The notes beneath the pieces were generated by a model, which was given only the letters and a program-made list of their open reading frames with translations, ran no database searches and was not told the origin of the DNA. A DNA stretch of 64,000 nucleotides from UBA8958 sp964571695 (GTDB lineage Bacteria > Desulfobacterota > Syntrophia > Syntrophales > UBA8958), in NCBI GenBank assembly GCA_964571695.1, contig CAZNDG010000001.1, positions 186,001-250,000 on the forward strand, read 5' to 3'. A program made the position numbers and the translations under genes. Position 1 is the first letter of the stretch, and each line of letters opens with the position of its first letter. This document shows, in pieces, positions 26,433-35,264 of this stretch.

Positions 26433-26672
26433 TTAAGGTTTGCTGGATCCCTTCGCATCATCGGGACGATACGGGGTGGCGATACCCCACCAGCCGCGGG
26501 TCATCGATTTGTTAACATCGTTTTGATCCACATCCCGATAACCAACCCAACTGAACCACAGATGATTCATGTCCTTGTAAATGGAGCCGTGCTTCCCCAG
26601 TTCGGATTCCTTGATCGCCGCGGCGCAACCGGAAATCATAAGTATCATGACAATTGCCAACATTTTCTTCAT
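26433..26672 (-). CDS. small lipoprotein of unknown function
   Basis: 79 residues beginning MKKMLAIVMILMISGCAAA, a complete lipobox (LMISGC), so probably an outer- or inner-membrane lipoprotein of ~60 mature residues. AAGGAGG is 7 bp from the ATG at 26672, better placed than the GTG three bases upstream. The mature part is Trp/Tyr-rich (NHLWFSWVGYRDV, RGWWGIATPYRP). Function unknown. It follows the 58-residue gene on the same strand. Confidence 0.8.
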   Translation of the reverse strand: MKKMLAIVMILMISGCAAAIKESELGKHGSIYKDMNHLWFSWVGYRDVDQNDVNKSMTRGWWGIATPYRPDDAKGSSKP

Positions 26673-26731
26673 CACTTGTCCTCCTTTGATGGTTTTTATC
26701 GTTTATTTCAAACGGTGGGCCATATTTCGAC

Positions 26732-26908
26732 TCAACGTTTCTTGAAAAAACCGATCAGAAATTCACTGTCCACCGGAGAAAGATCGAATTTGAAAACTGC
26801 CTGCTCCACCAGCTTCCCAACCGATTGATCCGGTTTTTCTTCCAGTGCCTGGGAAATCCACTTGATCGCTCTTTGTACGTCATCGCTGTCCGGCATGATC
26901 GTAGCCAT
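26732..26908 (-). CDS. 58-residue conserved-type hypothetical protein
   Basis: A short frame, MATIMPDSDDVQRAIKWISQ onward to ...EFLIGFFKKR, 59 codons with stop. AAGGAGG lies 8 bp before the ATG, which supports translation. The sequence is amphipathic and helical (AIKWISQALEEKPDQS, KLVEQAVFKFDLSPVDSEFL). This resembles small proteins I associate with delta-proteobacterial genomes, but I cannot name a family. Located 18 bp after the cyclase stop codon's far side, between the cyclase and lipoprotein genes. Confidence 0.7.
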   Translation of the reverse strand: MATIMPDSDDVQRAIKWISQALEEKPDQSVGKLVEQAVFKFDLSPVDSEFLIGFFKKR

Positions 26909-26925
26909 AAAACTATACCTCCTTC

Positions 26926-29535
26926 TTAATTGATTGATAACTTATCTCGTTGCTGCTGGCCGATGACCTCGTAAACGGCCAGATGGCCGATAAGCGATGG
27001 ATCATCGACGATTTCAATACTCTTCACTTCCACCACGGAACCGATTGCCGATTTCAGGGTCTTTTCCGTTATCAGAATCGAGTTCGGTCTCCGCTTGGTA
27101 AGCCCCTGGAGACGGAAGACGATATTCACGGAATCCCCGATCACCGAGTAGTCCATCTTTTTTTCGAAGCCGATATTGCCCACCACCGCCTCGCCGGTAT
27201 GGACGCTGATCCCCATGGTCAGGGGCATGTTGATCAACTCCATCGCCCGGCGATTGATATCTTCCATGGATTGCTGCATCTCCATGGCGGCGGCGATGGC
27301 GTTGTCGGCATCCTGGGGATAGGAAACGGGGGCACCGAAAACGGCCAAGAAACCATCGCCAAGATATTTATCGACGATTCCCCGGTGTTTGAATATTATC
27401 TCTCCCATGACATGGAAAAACAGATTGAGCATCGCCACCGTTTTTCGCGGTCCGATTTTCATAGACAGACGGGAAAAATCGCGCAAATCGATATTGAGCA
27501 TCGTCAGCATGCGCAACTCCTCGGTAACCTGTTGATCTATCTGGACATTGTGCACGATCCGGTCCACCACTTCCTTGGGTACGAACTTCTGGAACATCCC
27601 CCGGATGCACCGTTCCTGCTCCGCCATGGCGAGGGTCTCCCGATACAAACTGGCATTTTCCAAGGCGATGCTCACCGAGGTTCCTATGGACTGGAGGAGT
27701 TGCATGTCTCCGGCGTTGAATTCTCCCCGTCTTTTGTTGAGTACCTCAATCACACCCAGGACCCTCCCCTTGGACACGAGGGGCACACACAGGACTGACC
27801 TCGTCACAAAACCGGCCTTTTCGTCCAGCAGGGGATAGAAATATTGGGAATTCTTCACATCATTGACGATTACCGCCTCTCCCCGGGTCGCCGCATAACC
27901 GGCAATGCCTTTCCCGAGCATCAGCTTGTGATTCTTCAATTCCGTCAGATTTACCTCTTTATTGGTATTGAATGATTCCTTGAAGACGAGTTGATTGTCC
28001 TCCCGCAACAACAACGAACCAGCCTCGACGTTGATCATCGCCTGGATCATCTGCATGGTGTGCTTGATAACTTCATCCATGTCAAAGGTCGAGGCAGCGA
28101 GGAGGCTCCCGATCTGCTTGAGAAAATCCACCTCCCGATCCCTCTTTTCGACCCGGGAGGTCAGGCGCCCCCGATCTATGGCGAGCGATATAAGGCTGGC
28201 CACCAGATCCACATGACCCTTCTTTTCCTTGAAGAAGAAGGCCTGCTGGGAACCCAGAGCCAGGACTCCCACCGGTTCACCCTGGCTCTGCAAAGGCGCG
28301 AGGCATAGCGATTTGAGCTGATGCTTCTCATGAAGATCCCGCTCGACGTCACTGGTCCCCAATTCCGCCGGATTGCTGAGGATCAGGGCACTCCCCTGCT
28401 GCATGGCCTTTTCCAAGATGGTGCCCCGGTATGGATAAATCTTGTTTCTGACCAAATCAGTCGGAATATAGGCCAGATAATCGAAGATCTTCACCGTGGC
28501 GTTTTCATCCTTCCTCACCAACATGATGACGGCCAGATCGTAAGTAACGGCATCCCGCATCTGATACAGGTAGGCATGGACAAGGTCAAGATCCATACTT
28601 TTGGCGCCGATCATCTTGAATCCCATATCCATGACCTTGACCAGATGGCGCTGTGCCTCGTTCTCTTTCATCAGGGCCAGATTGTCATAGGTAAACGCCG
28701 CATTGCTCAACAGGGGCGTGAGGATGTCGGCGTCTTCCTGGGTGAAGCAGCTATCCGAGACGCGTCTTGACAACGTCATGACCCCGATGACTTCGTGAAT
28801 CCCCTTCAGAGGCATGCAGAGGAAGGATTTCGTCCCGTATTGCTCCCGGTTTTTGCGACCAAAGCGGCTGTCGGTCTCGATATCGTTCACCAGCAGCGGC
28901 GATTTGTTGATGACGGCAAATTTGGCGACACTCGCCGTAAAATCAATTCGATCTCCCTTTTTTATTATACCGCCCAAGCCAATGCTGGCCTGGACAAGGA
29001 AGGCCTCTCGATCGGTATTTTCGAGGAGCAATACCGAGCCTACATCGGCATTGACGATTTTAAGGGCCCGCTCCAAGGTTATATAGAAGAGATCTTCCGT
29101 GTCGAAGGTAACATAACAGAGATCGGATAGCTCCTTGAGGGTCGTTATCTGCGCGGATTTTTGACTCAAATCGGCAAAGGTCGTCCGCAGATCTTTCTCC
29201 AGACTCTGGAAGGAGGTCACGATCTCTTCCAGCTCATTGACTTCCTCGTTTCGGACGGCCTTTCCGGATTCGGCCATGGAGGCCGCCATCTTTTTGGAGA
29301 CGGAGACAATCGTATCGAAAATCCGGCGCACGAGGGAGTAGCCGAAGAGATAAAAGAACAACAGGCTGATGAAGAAAATTGGGATATATTCATCATGAAG
29401 GATGTTGTACTTGAAGGCGAAAAAGAAAAATCCCAGGAGGGGAAAGAGAAAAAACAGACTGAAGATTATTGTTAGTCGGTAGTAAAGACTTCTGCTTTCG
29501 AGAGATGATTTGGCAAGCAGTCTTTTTATGTTCAT
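26926..29535 (-). CDS. GAF-domain class III adenylate cyclase, membrane-bound
   Basis: 869 residues: two N-terminal TM helices (IIFSLFFLFPLLGFFFFAF, YIPIFFISLLFFYLFGYSLV), a HAMP-like helix, three GAF domains (~130-300, ~310-460, ~480-640) and a C-terminal cyclase domain (~670-860). Metal-binding aspartates are in NIDLRDFS and YLGDGFLAVFGAP. The purine-specifying region VDKYLGD keeps Lys and MDYSVIGDSVN keeps Asp, favouring ATP over GTP. It should make cAMP in response to ligands of the GAF domains. A cNMP-binding protein gene lies at 48461-48955. Confidence 0.9.
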   Translation of the reverse strand: MNIKRLLAKSSLESRSLYYRLTIIFSLFFLFPLLGFFFFAFKYNILHDEYIPIFFISLLFFYLFGYSLVRRIFDTIVSVSKKMAASMAESGKAVRNEEVNELEEIVTSFQSLEKDLRTTFADLSQKSAQITTLKELSDLCYVTFDTEDLFYITLERALKIVNADVGSVLLLENTDREAFLVQASIGLGGIIKKGDRIDFTASVAKFAVINKSPLLVNDIETDSRFGRKNREQYGTKSFLCMPLKGIHEVIGVMTLSRRVSDSCFTQEDADILTPLLSNAAFTYDNLALMKENEAQRHLVKVMDMGFKMIGAKSMDLDLVHAYLYQMRDAVTYDLAVIMLVRKDENATVKIFDYLAYIPTDLVRNKIYPYRGTILEKAMQQGSALILSNPAELGTSDVERDLHEKHQLKSLCLAPLQSQGEPVGVLALGSQQAFFFKEKKGHVDLVASLISLAIDRGRLTSRVEKRDREVDFLKQIGSLLAASTFDMDEVIKHTMQMIQAMINVEAGSLLLREDNQLVFKESFNTNKEVNLTELKNHKLMLGKGIAGYAATRGEAVIVNDVKNSQYFYPLLDEKAGFVTRSVLCVPLVSKGRVLGVIEVLNKRRGEFNAGDMQLLQSIGTSVSIALENASLYRETLAMAEQERCIRGMFQKFVPKEVVDRIVHNVQIDQQVTEELRMLTMLNIDLRDFSRLSMKIGPRKTVAMLNLFFHVMGEIIFKHRGIVDKYLGDGFLAVFGAPVSYPQDADNAIAAAMEMQQSMEDINRRAMELINMPLTMGISVHTGEAVVGNIGFEKKMDYSVIGDSVNIVFRLQGLTKRRPNSILITEKTLKSAIGSVVEVKSIEIVDDPSLIGHLAVYEVIGQQQRDKLSIN

Positions 29536-29659
29536 CTTTTTCCTTTAGGATATCCAAATGAGATCTGCTTTCCTATTTACCTGAATGCGTTTTGTTTTAC
29601 AAGTTCATTCATTACTTGACTTTGATGCGCACAAAGTCCTTGCTTTCCAAAACGGCTTG

Positions 29660-29687
29660 TTGTAATAAGTGCGAACTTTTTTATAAT
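29660..29687 (+). promoter_or_regulatory. candidate promoter of the rpsF operon
   Basis: TTGTAA (29660-29665), 16-bp spacer, perfect TATAAT (29682-29687). It lies about 60 bp before the rpsF start in the gap between divergent cyclase and rpsF genes. Confidence 0.5.
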
Positions 29688-29747
29688 CATTGCCGGAACT
29701 CCTTGTTCAGGCCCGGAGCCTGGACTTTAGAGCCGAGAGGAGGAAAG

Positions 29748-30191
29748 ATGACAAGAAGATACGAAACCATCTTCATCACCCCCGCTGACATTCCTGATGA
29801 GGAACTGCAGGCCTTGATAGATAGGTACGCCGCGATCATTACCGTTCGCAAAGGCCTCCTAATCAAGGTGGAGAAATGGGGCAAGCGTAAGCTGGCCTAT
29901 GAAATCAAAAAGCAGCTCCGTGGTTTTTACGTGCTGCTGGATTTCGGCGGTCAGACGGACATCGTCAATGAACTGGAAAGAAATTTCAAGATTGACGACA
30001 AGGTTCTCAAATACATGACCGTGAAGAAAGACGAGATTGTCGATCTCCAGGCCCTGGAAGGAGAATTGAACGCCGCCGCCGCCCCGGAAGCCAAACCACT
30101 CGAAAGCGCTGCCCCGGCCACATCTGAGGAAAGAGACGCCGCCGGAAATGATTCCACGGCAGCAGCAACGCCAACTTCATCAGGAGAATAA
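29748..30191 (+). CDS. rpsF: 30S ribosomal protein bS6
   Basis: 147 residues from the ATG at 29748, chosen because GAGAGGAGGAAAG precedes it and the family starts MxRRYETxFI; the longer frame from 29592 is upstream non-coding. The core (RRYETIFITP, WGKRKLAYEIKKQLRGFYVLLDF, LKYMTVKKDE) is normal. The ~45-residue C-terminus is Ala/Glu-rich and disordered (AAAAPEAKPLESAAPATSEE), longer than in E. coli. First gene of rpsF-rpsR-DUF2232-rplI-dnaB. Confidence 0.96.
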   Translation: MTRRYETIFITPADIPDEELQALIDRYAAIITVRKGLLIKVEKWGKRKLAYEIKKQLRGFYVLLDFGGQTDIVNELERNFKIDDKVLKYMTVKKDEIVDLQALEGELNAAAAPEAKPLESAAPATSEERDAAGNDSTAAATPTSSGE

Positions 30192-30205
30192 GTGGAGAAG
30201 AGGAA

Positions 30206-30469
30206 ATGACACCTGTAAGAAGCCCAAGGCCGCAACGGCCGCAAAAGAAGTTTTTTCACCGGCGTAAATTCTGCCGGTTCTGTACGGATTCCAATCTGAA
30301 GATAGACTACAAGGATCCCCACACGTTGCGGGACTTCGTCACCGAACGGGGAAAGATCATGCCGAGAAGGATAACGGGGAATTGCTCCAAACACCAGCGT
30401 GCCTTGACTCTGGCGGTAAAGCGGGCCCGGATGATCGCCCTGCTTCCCTTCGCCGTATCCGAAAGCTGA
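30206..30469 (+). CDS. rpsR: 30S ribosomal protein bS18
   Basis: 87 residues. FHRRKFCRFCTDSNLKIDYKD and PRRITGNCSKHQRALTLAVKRARMIALLPF are diagnostic. CxxC at CRFC plus the Cys in GNCSKHQ suggests the zinc-binding form. GAGGAA precedes the ATG, 14 bp after rpsF. It binds beside bS6 on the 30S platform. Confidence 0.97.
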   Translation: MTPVRSPRPQRPQKKFFHRRKFCRFCTDSNLKIDYKDPHTLRDFVTERGKIMPRRITGNCSKHQRALTLAVKRARMIALLPFAVSES

Positions 30470-30548
30470 CAGACACCAGTTTCAGCTGTCGTCTGACATA
30501 TTCACACCACTCGGACGTCCAGGCCGGAATGGAGATGGTGAAACGGAC

Positions 30549-31529
30549 ATGGCCGGGGAGGAAGGAAGAAACAGCCTCATGATCCGGGGGATCTTCCGAG
30601 GTACTTTGATAACCTCGCTCTTCTTTCTGACCGTGGCGCTGGTTCCGTTTCTCAGTTCCATGCTGCTGATTTTCCTTCCGCTCCCGGTGTGTTTCTACTC
30701 TATCAGGCTTGGCCGTATCGGTGGTCTGGCCGTATTGATCTCTTCCCTGCTTATCCTCGGCGCGGTGCAACAAACCGTAGCTTCGCAGTTATCCATAACT
30801 GCGTTTATCATCCTGGGAGGTCTGGGGATGATCATCTCGGAAATCTTGAGGAGGAACCTCACCGTGGGGTGGACGGTTTGCCTGGCGGCTGCCACCGGGG
30901 CTCTCATCATGGGGATAATGATCCTCGCAAGCAGCATGATGCACGGAAAGAATCCTGGGGATCACATCTATCATTATGTGCTGGCCATGGTGGCGGAAAA
31001 CATCAAATTGTATGGCGAGTTCGATCTGCCCGCCGAGCAGGTTCAGTTTCTGAAAGACAACTCCACCCGGATTGCCAGGGTTCTTACTTATACGTTTCCG
31101 GCCCTGTCACTTATCGGCGTCTCCTTCATCGTCCTGATCAACCTCCTCGTATCCCGAGCCGTATTCAGGCTCCGAGCGCTCCCCTTCCCGGACTTCGGCA
31201 ACCTGACCTGCTGGAAGGCCCCGGAGCAGCTGGTCTGGATATTCATCCTGTCCGGGATCGGGGTTCTGATCCCCCTGGCGGAGATCAAATTCCTGGCCCT
31301 GAATATCCTCGCCATCTGCCTGTTTGTCTATTTCCTTCAGGGTCTGGCGATCGGTGAATTTTTCTTCCACAAAAAAAAGATGCCCATTTTCCTGCGCTTC
31401 CTTTTCTATTTTCTTATTATGATTCAACAGTATCTCATGCTGTTAATCGCCGCCGCTGGTCTTTTCGACCTGTGGCTCGATTTTCGCAAACTCTCCACCC
31501 CGGCGCCAAAAGTCAACCAAAACTCTTAG
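30549..31529 (+). CDS. DUF2232 (YybS-like) membrane protein
   Basis: 326 residues with about eight TM helices (e.g. TSLFFLTVALVPFLSSMLLIF, LAVLISSLLILGAVQQTV, WIFILSGIGVLIPLA, LFYFLIMIQQYLMLLIAAAGLF). DUF2232 proteins are commonly encoded between rpsR and rplI in this phylum and Firmicutes; function is unknown. The ATG at 30549 lacks a strong RBS; an ATG at 30579 with GGAGGAAGG upstream is an alternative start. Confidence 0.85.
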   Translation: MAGEEGRNSLMIRGIFRGTLITSLFFLTVALVPFLSSMLLIFLPLPVCFYSIRLGRIGGLAVLISSLLILGAVQQTVASQLSITAFIILGGLGMIISEILRRNLTVGWTVCLAAATGALIMGIMILASSMMHGKNPGDHIYHYVLAMVAENIKLYGEFDLPAEQVQFLKDNSTRIARVLTYTFPALSLIGVSFIVLINLLVSRAVFRLRALPFPDFGNLTCWKAPEQLVWIFILSGIGVLIPLAEIKFLALNILAICLFVYFLQGLAIGEFFFHKKKMPIFLRFLFYFLIMIQQYLMLLIAAAGLFDLWLDFRKLSTPAPKVNQNS

Positions 31530-31551
31530 CAAATATTTTTAGGAGGATAAA

Positions 31552-31998
31552 ATGAAAGTCATATTGAAAGAAAACCTGGAAGACCTGGGAAAGATCGGTG
31601 ATATCGTGAACGTTTCCGACGGTTTTGCCAGAAATTACTTGATTCCGAAGGGTTTAGCCGCCGAAGCGACCAGTAAATCCATTCAGTCCCTCGAACACGA
31701 GCGTAAACGAATACTCCAAAAAGCGGAAAAGCAGAAGCAACAAGCTGCCGCCCTGATGGAAAAGCTTGCCGGGTTAACCTGTGTCATTGCCAGGCGCGTG
31801 GGGGAACAGGATAAGCTCTTCGGTTCCGTGAACAACAAGGACATCGAAAAGGCCTTGAAAGAAATGGGCCTGGAAATCGACCGTAAAACCATCGTCATGT
31901 CCGAACCTATCAAGACCATGGGGGAATTCCCGGTGAAAATCAAACTTCCCGCGGGTTTGGCGGCGGAAATCAACATTCAGGTCGTAAAGGAAGGATAA
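31552..31998 (+). CDS. rplI: 50S ribosomal protein bL9
   Basis: 148 residues. N-terminal MKVILKENLEDLGKIGDIVNVSDGFARNYLIPKGLA is the rRNA-binding domain; a long helix (SLEHERKRILQKAEKQKQ) connects to the C-terminal domain ending IKLPAGLAAEINIQVV. TTTAGGAGGATAAA supplies the RBS. Confidence 0.97.
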   Translation: MKVILKENLEDLGKIGDIVNVSDGFARNYLIPKGLAAEATSKSIQSLEHERKRILQKAEKQKQQAAALMEKLAGLTCVIARRVGEQDKLFGSVNNKDIEKALKEMGLEIDRKTIVMSEPIKTMGEFPVKIKLPAGLAAEINIQVVKEG

Positions 31999-32003
31999 AA
32001 ACC

Positions 32004-33362
32004 TTGCCGGGCGCCAGAGAGACAGATTTCTCGCTCCATCGCATCCCTCCCCAGAACCTGGAGGCGGAACAATCCGTTCTGGGAGGGATACTCCTTGACA
32101 ACCAGGGATTGAACCCCGTTCTCGAGGTCATTACCAGCCGTGATTTTTACAGCGAGGCCCACCGCCGGATCTTTGAAGCGATGATCAATCTATCCGACCG
32201 CGGCGAACCGGTGGACCTCATTACCTTGAGCAGCATCCTCAAGGACCGGACACAACTCGACAAGGCAGGCGGGGCGGCCTATCTCGCCGGTCTGGTGGAC
32301 AATGTGCCGTCGGCGGCCAATATCGCCCACTACGCTAAGATAGTCAAAGAAAAAGCTATCTTGCGCGGCCTGATCAATACCGCCACAGAGATCCTCGGCA
32401 AGACCTACGCCCCCGGCGCGGATGTGGATACGGTCCTCGATGAGGCGGAACAGGCCATCTTCGAAATCTCGGAGAAGAAGATCCGCCCCGCCTTCTTCCC
32501 CATCAAGGACATCGTCAAGGACAGCTTCCGGACCATCGAAGACCTCTACGCACGGAAAGAGCTCATCACCGGCGTACCCACGGGCTTCGAGAAGGTGGAC
32601 GATCTCACCTCCGGCCTCCAGGACTCCGATCTGATCATCATCGCCGGCAGGCCCAGCATGGGCAAGACGGCATTCGCCCTCAACATCGCCGAATTTGTCG
32701 GGATCCACAGGGGTCTCCCGGTATGCCTGTTTTCCCTGGAAATGGCCAAGGAACAAATCGCCACGCGGATGCTCGCCGCCACTGCCAAAGTTGATTCGCA
32801 GCGGATCCGCAAGGGTTTTTTAGGGGAAACGGACTGGCCGAAACTCACCACCGCCGCCGGCATCCTCTCAGAGGCGCCGATCTTCATCGACGACACCGCC
32901 GCGATCACCGTTTTGGAAATGAAGGCCAAGGCTCGGCGTCTGAAGGCGGAGCACGGATTGGGACTGGTGATCATCGATTATCTCCAGTTGATGCGCAGCA
33001 GTGCGGCTAAAGATTCCCGGGAACAGGAAATCTCCGAGATCAGCCGCTCTTTGAAGGCCCTGGCCAAAGAGTTGAGCGTCCCCGTCATTGCCCTTTCCCA
33101 GCTCAACCGCAAGGTCGAGGACCGCACAAACCGCCGCCCCCAGATGGCGGATCTCCGGGAATCCGGCGCCATCGAGCAGGATGCCGACGTTATCGCCTTC
33201 ATATATCGGGACGAGGTGTACAACAAGGCGGAGGACAATCCCGAAAAGGGCATGGCGGAAGTCATCATCGCCAAGCAGCGCAACGGCCCCATCGGCACCG
33301 TCAAACTGGCATTTCTGGAGAAATTTACTTCCTTTGAAAATCTCGCCCGCCGCGATGACTGA
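32004..33362 (+). CDS. dnaB: replicative DNA helicase DnaB
   Basis: 452 residues starting at a TTG (32004) with AAGGAAGGAT 7 bp upstream. N-terminal domain (RIPPQNLEAEQSVLGGILLDN), linker helix, and RecA-like domain with Walker A AGRPSMGKTAFALNIA, the VCLFSLEMAKEQIATRML segment, Walker B LVIIDYLQLM and QLNRKVEDR.NRRPQMADLRESGAIEQDADV. No intein insertion. It ends only 9 bp from the convergent rpoH stop. Confidence 0.97.
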   Translation: MPGARETDFSLHRIPPQNLEAEQSVLGGILLDNQGLNPVLEVITSRDFYSEAHRRIFEAMINLSDRGEPVDLITLSSILKDRTQLDKAGGAAYLAGLVDNVPSAANIAHYAKIVKEKAILRGLINTATEILGKTYAPGADVDTVLDEAEQAIFEISEKKIRPAFFPIKDIVKDSFRTIEDLYARKELITGVPTGFEKVDDLTSGLQDSDLIIIAGRPSMGKTAFALNIAEFVGIHRGLPVCLFSLEMAKEQIATRMLAATAKVDSQRIRKGFLGETDWPKLTTAAGILSEAPIFIDDTAAITVLEMKAKARRLKAEHGLGLVIIDYLQLMRSSAAKDSREQEISEISRSLKALAKELSVPVIALSQLNRKVEDRTNRRPQMADLRESGAIEQDADVIAFIYRDEVYNKAEDNPEKGMAEVIIAKQRNGPIGTVKLAFLEKFTSFENLARRDD

Positions 33363-33371
33363 GGATTTGCT

Positions 33372-34229
33372 TTATTCGAGTAGGGGGGGGGGCTCGCCCA
33401 GATAAGGAATGGACAGCCGCAGTTTTTTCAGTGCCTGTTTTTCTATCTGCCTTGCCCGCTCCCGGGTGATCTTGTAGCGGTCGCCGATCTCCTGGAGCGT
33501 CATGGGGTCATCGGCCATGACGCGTTTTTTGATGATGTATTTTTCCTTCTCAGTCAATTTGTTCAAAGCGCCGGCAATATGACTCTTCAGGATATCCATC
33601 TCCTCTTTCCTGATCAGCGCCGTCTCCTGATCTTCGCCGTCGTAGGTGAGGTAGTCGATATGAGTGGCATCGCTGTCGTCGTTTACGAACGCATCGAGGG
33701 AAACGTCTCGATTGCTCATCCTTAAATCCATCTCCTCGATCTCGACGGATTTTACCCCCAGCGAGGCGGCGATTTCCCCGAACTCGGGATTCTTTTGCGA
33801 CAGCGCCTCGAGTTTCCTTTTCGCCTGCCCGAGCTTGAAAAACAGCTTGCGTTGCGCCTGGGTAGTGCCGATTTTTACCAGGCTCCAGGTCTTGATGATA
33901 TAGTTCTGCATATAGGCCCGGATCCACCAGACCGCATAGGAGATCAGGCGATAGCCTTTATAGGGGTCGAATTTCTTGACGGCATGCATCAGTCCGATGT
34001 TGCCCTCCTGGATCAGATCCGCGAGCTTGATACCGTAATTGCGGTATTCATGGGCGATCTTGACGACAAAGCGCAGGTTGGAGACGACAAGTTTTTCCGC
34101 CGCCTCCATGTCGTTGAATTTTTTCAGCCGCACCGCCAGGCTGAATTCCTCTTCCGGAGTGAGCAGAGGGAACTGATTTATTTCAGCGATATAACGGTCA
34201 AGCGTGCCGGTTAATGCGGGAACATCCAA
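33372..34229 (-). CDS. rpoH: RNA polymerase sigma-32 factor (heat shock)
   Basis: 285 residues. Region 2 is NLRFVVKIAHEYRNYGIKLADLIQEGNIGLMHAVKKFDPYKGYRLISYAVWWIRAYMQNYI; the RpoH box is QAQRKLFFKLGQAKRKL, which separates RpoH from RpoD/RpoS. Region 4 has TLQEIGDRYKITRERARQIEKQALKKLR. The last codons include an uninterrupted C10 tract (33383-33392), i.e. Pro-Pro-Pro. A consensus sigma-70 promoter precedes it. Confidence 0.96.
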   Translation of the reverse strand: MDVPALTGTLDRYIAEINQFPLLTPEEEFSLAVRLKKFNDMEAAEKLVVSNLRFVVKIAHEYRNYGIKLADLIQEGNIGLMHAVKKFDPYKGYRLISYAVWWIRAYMQNYIIKTWSLVKIGTTQAQRKLFFKLGQAKRKLEALSQKNPEFGEIAASLGVKSVEIEEMDLRMSNRDVSLDAFVNDDSDATHIDYLTYDGEDQETALIRKEEMDILKSHIAGALNKLTEKEKYIIKKRVMADDPMTLQEIGDRYKITRERARQIEKQALKKLRLSIPYLGEPPPLLE

Positions 34230-34270
34230 GTGGTCTTACCTCATATGCAAACAATTTCGAAAGGTTAGGA

Positions 34271-34299
34271 TATATATGCTTCTTTGCCGCCGCTGTCAA
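34271..34299 (-). promoter_or_regulatory. rpoH promoter
   Basis: On the minus strand TTGACA (34299-34294), 17-bp spacer and TATATA (34276-34271) lie about 45 bp upstream of rpoH. The -35 is a perfect match and the spacing ideal. Confidence 0.65.
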
Positions 34300-34326
34300 G
34301 GCATTTTTCATCCCCCGGGTGGCGTC

Positions 34327-34354
34327 TTGACAGGCAGGAAAGCATAATTAATTT
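34327..34354 (+). promoter_or_regulatory. candidate promoter of the dacZ-like/clpB pair
   Basis: TTGACA (34327-34332), 16-bp spacer, TAATTT (34349-34354), about 30 bp before the start codon; divergent from the rpoH promoter. The -10 is weak. No clear sigma-32 -35/-10 (CTTGAA...CCCCAT-T) is visible. Confidence 0.35.
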
Positions 34355-34383
34355 ATGGAACATTAAAAGGAAATGGAAAGAAC

Positions 34384-35250
34384 ATGAAACCCATACACAA
34401 TGTCATGCTGGAATTCGGATGCCGCATCGCCCAGGAAATCGAGGCCCGGGCCCTGCTCCTATACGCCGACACCGCCTTCGAACTGCCGGTCTGCGAGGAG
34501 GGGAAGCGCGGCTTCGATCTCATCCTCGTAACCAAGGACGGCCATGTCCCGGAAAGGTTTGCCGGCTCCTCGTTGAGCCTTAACGTCCCCAACGTCAATC
34601 TGACCCGGGTCGGCCAGATCAAGATCGCCGTCACCAAGGGCATTGCCCTGGGCCTTTTCAAGAAAGGGGACAAGATAGTCTGTTTGAGCGGTGTTCCCAA
34701 ATTCGGTTACGTGGACAGTATCTTCGTCATCGATGTCGGCAAGGAATTTGAAATCCTCACCTCGGAACATTTGACGGACCTGACGGAAAAGGTTTATCCT
34801 GAGGTATTCGGAGCGATCCTGAACCTGTCCATCGAACTGGCCGCCCAGGGACGGGAAGGAAGAAAAGTGGGAACCACCTTTGTCATCGGCGACCACGATC
34901 GGGTCTTGCAGCTCTCCCGTCAGATGATCATCAATCCCTTTATGGGCTACTCGGAAAACGAACGGAACATCCTGAATCCCGAATTGAAGGAAACGATCAA
35001 GGAGTTCTCCGCCATCGACGGGGCCTTCATCATCAGGGAAGACGGCACGATCATCACCGCAGGAAGGCATCTCAACGCCGCCCTGGAGAGCAAAGACTTT
35101 CCCCACGGGCTGGGAAGCCGCCATATCGCCGCGGCCGGAATCACCAGCATCACCAACGCCACGGCGATCGTTCTTTCCGAATCCACTGGCAACGTCAGCA
35201 TCTTCAAGAACGGCAAGATCTTCGTGAGTATCGAAAAACCCATTGAATAA
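34384..35250 (+). CDS. DacZ-like diadenylate cyclase (c-di-AMP synthase)
   Basis: 288 residues. The C-terminal DisA_N domain (~165-285) has DGA (residues 212-214) and GLGSRHIAAAGIT with RH at 246-247, then IVLSESTGNVSIFKNGKI. The N-terminal ~130 residues resemble a pyruvate-kinase-C-like fold, as in archaeal DacZ rather than bacterial DisA or CdaA; there is no TM or HhH domain. The third RHR residue is Ile, as is common in DacZ-like enzymes. It lies 14 bp before clpB and divergent from rpoH. Activity is inferred from motifs. Confidence 0.8.
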   Translation: MKPIHNVMLEFGCRIAQEIEARALLLYADTAFELPVCEEGKRGFDLILVTKDGHVPERFAGSSLSLNVPNVNLTRVGQIKIAVTKGIALGLFKKGDKIVCLSGVPKFGYVDSIFVIDVGKEFEILTSEHLTDLTEKVYPEVFGAILNLSIELAAQGREGRKVGTTFVIGDHDRVLQLSRQMIINPFMGYSENERNILNPELKETIKEFSAIDGAFIIREDGTIITAGRHLNAALESKDFPHGLGSRHIAAAGITSITNATAIVLSESTGNVSIFKNGKIFVSIEKPIE

Positions 35251-35264
35251 GTGAGGAAATATAT

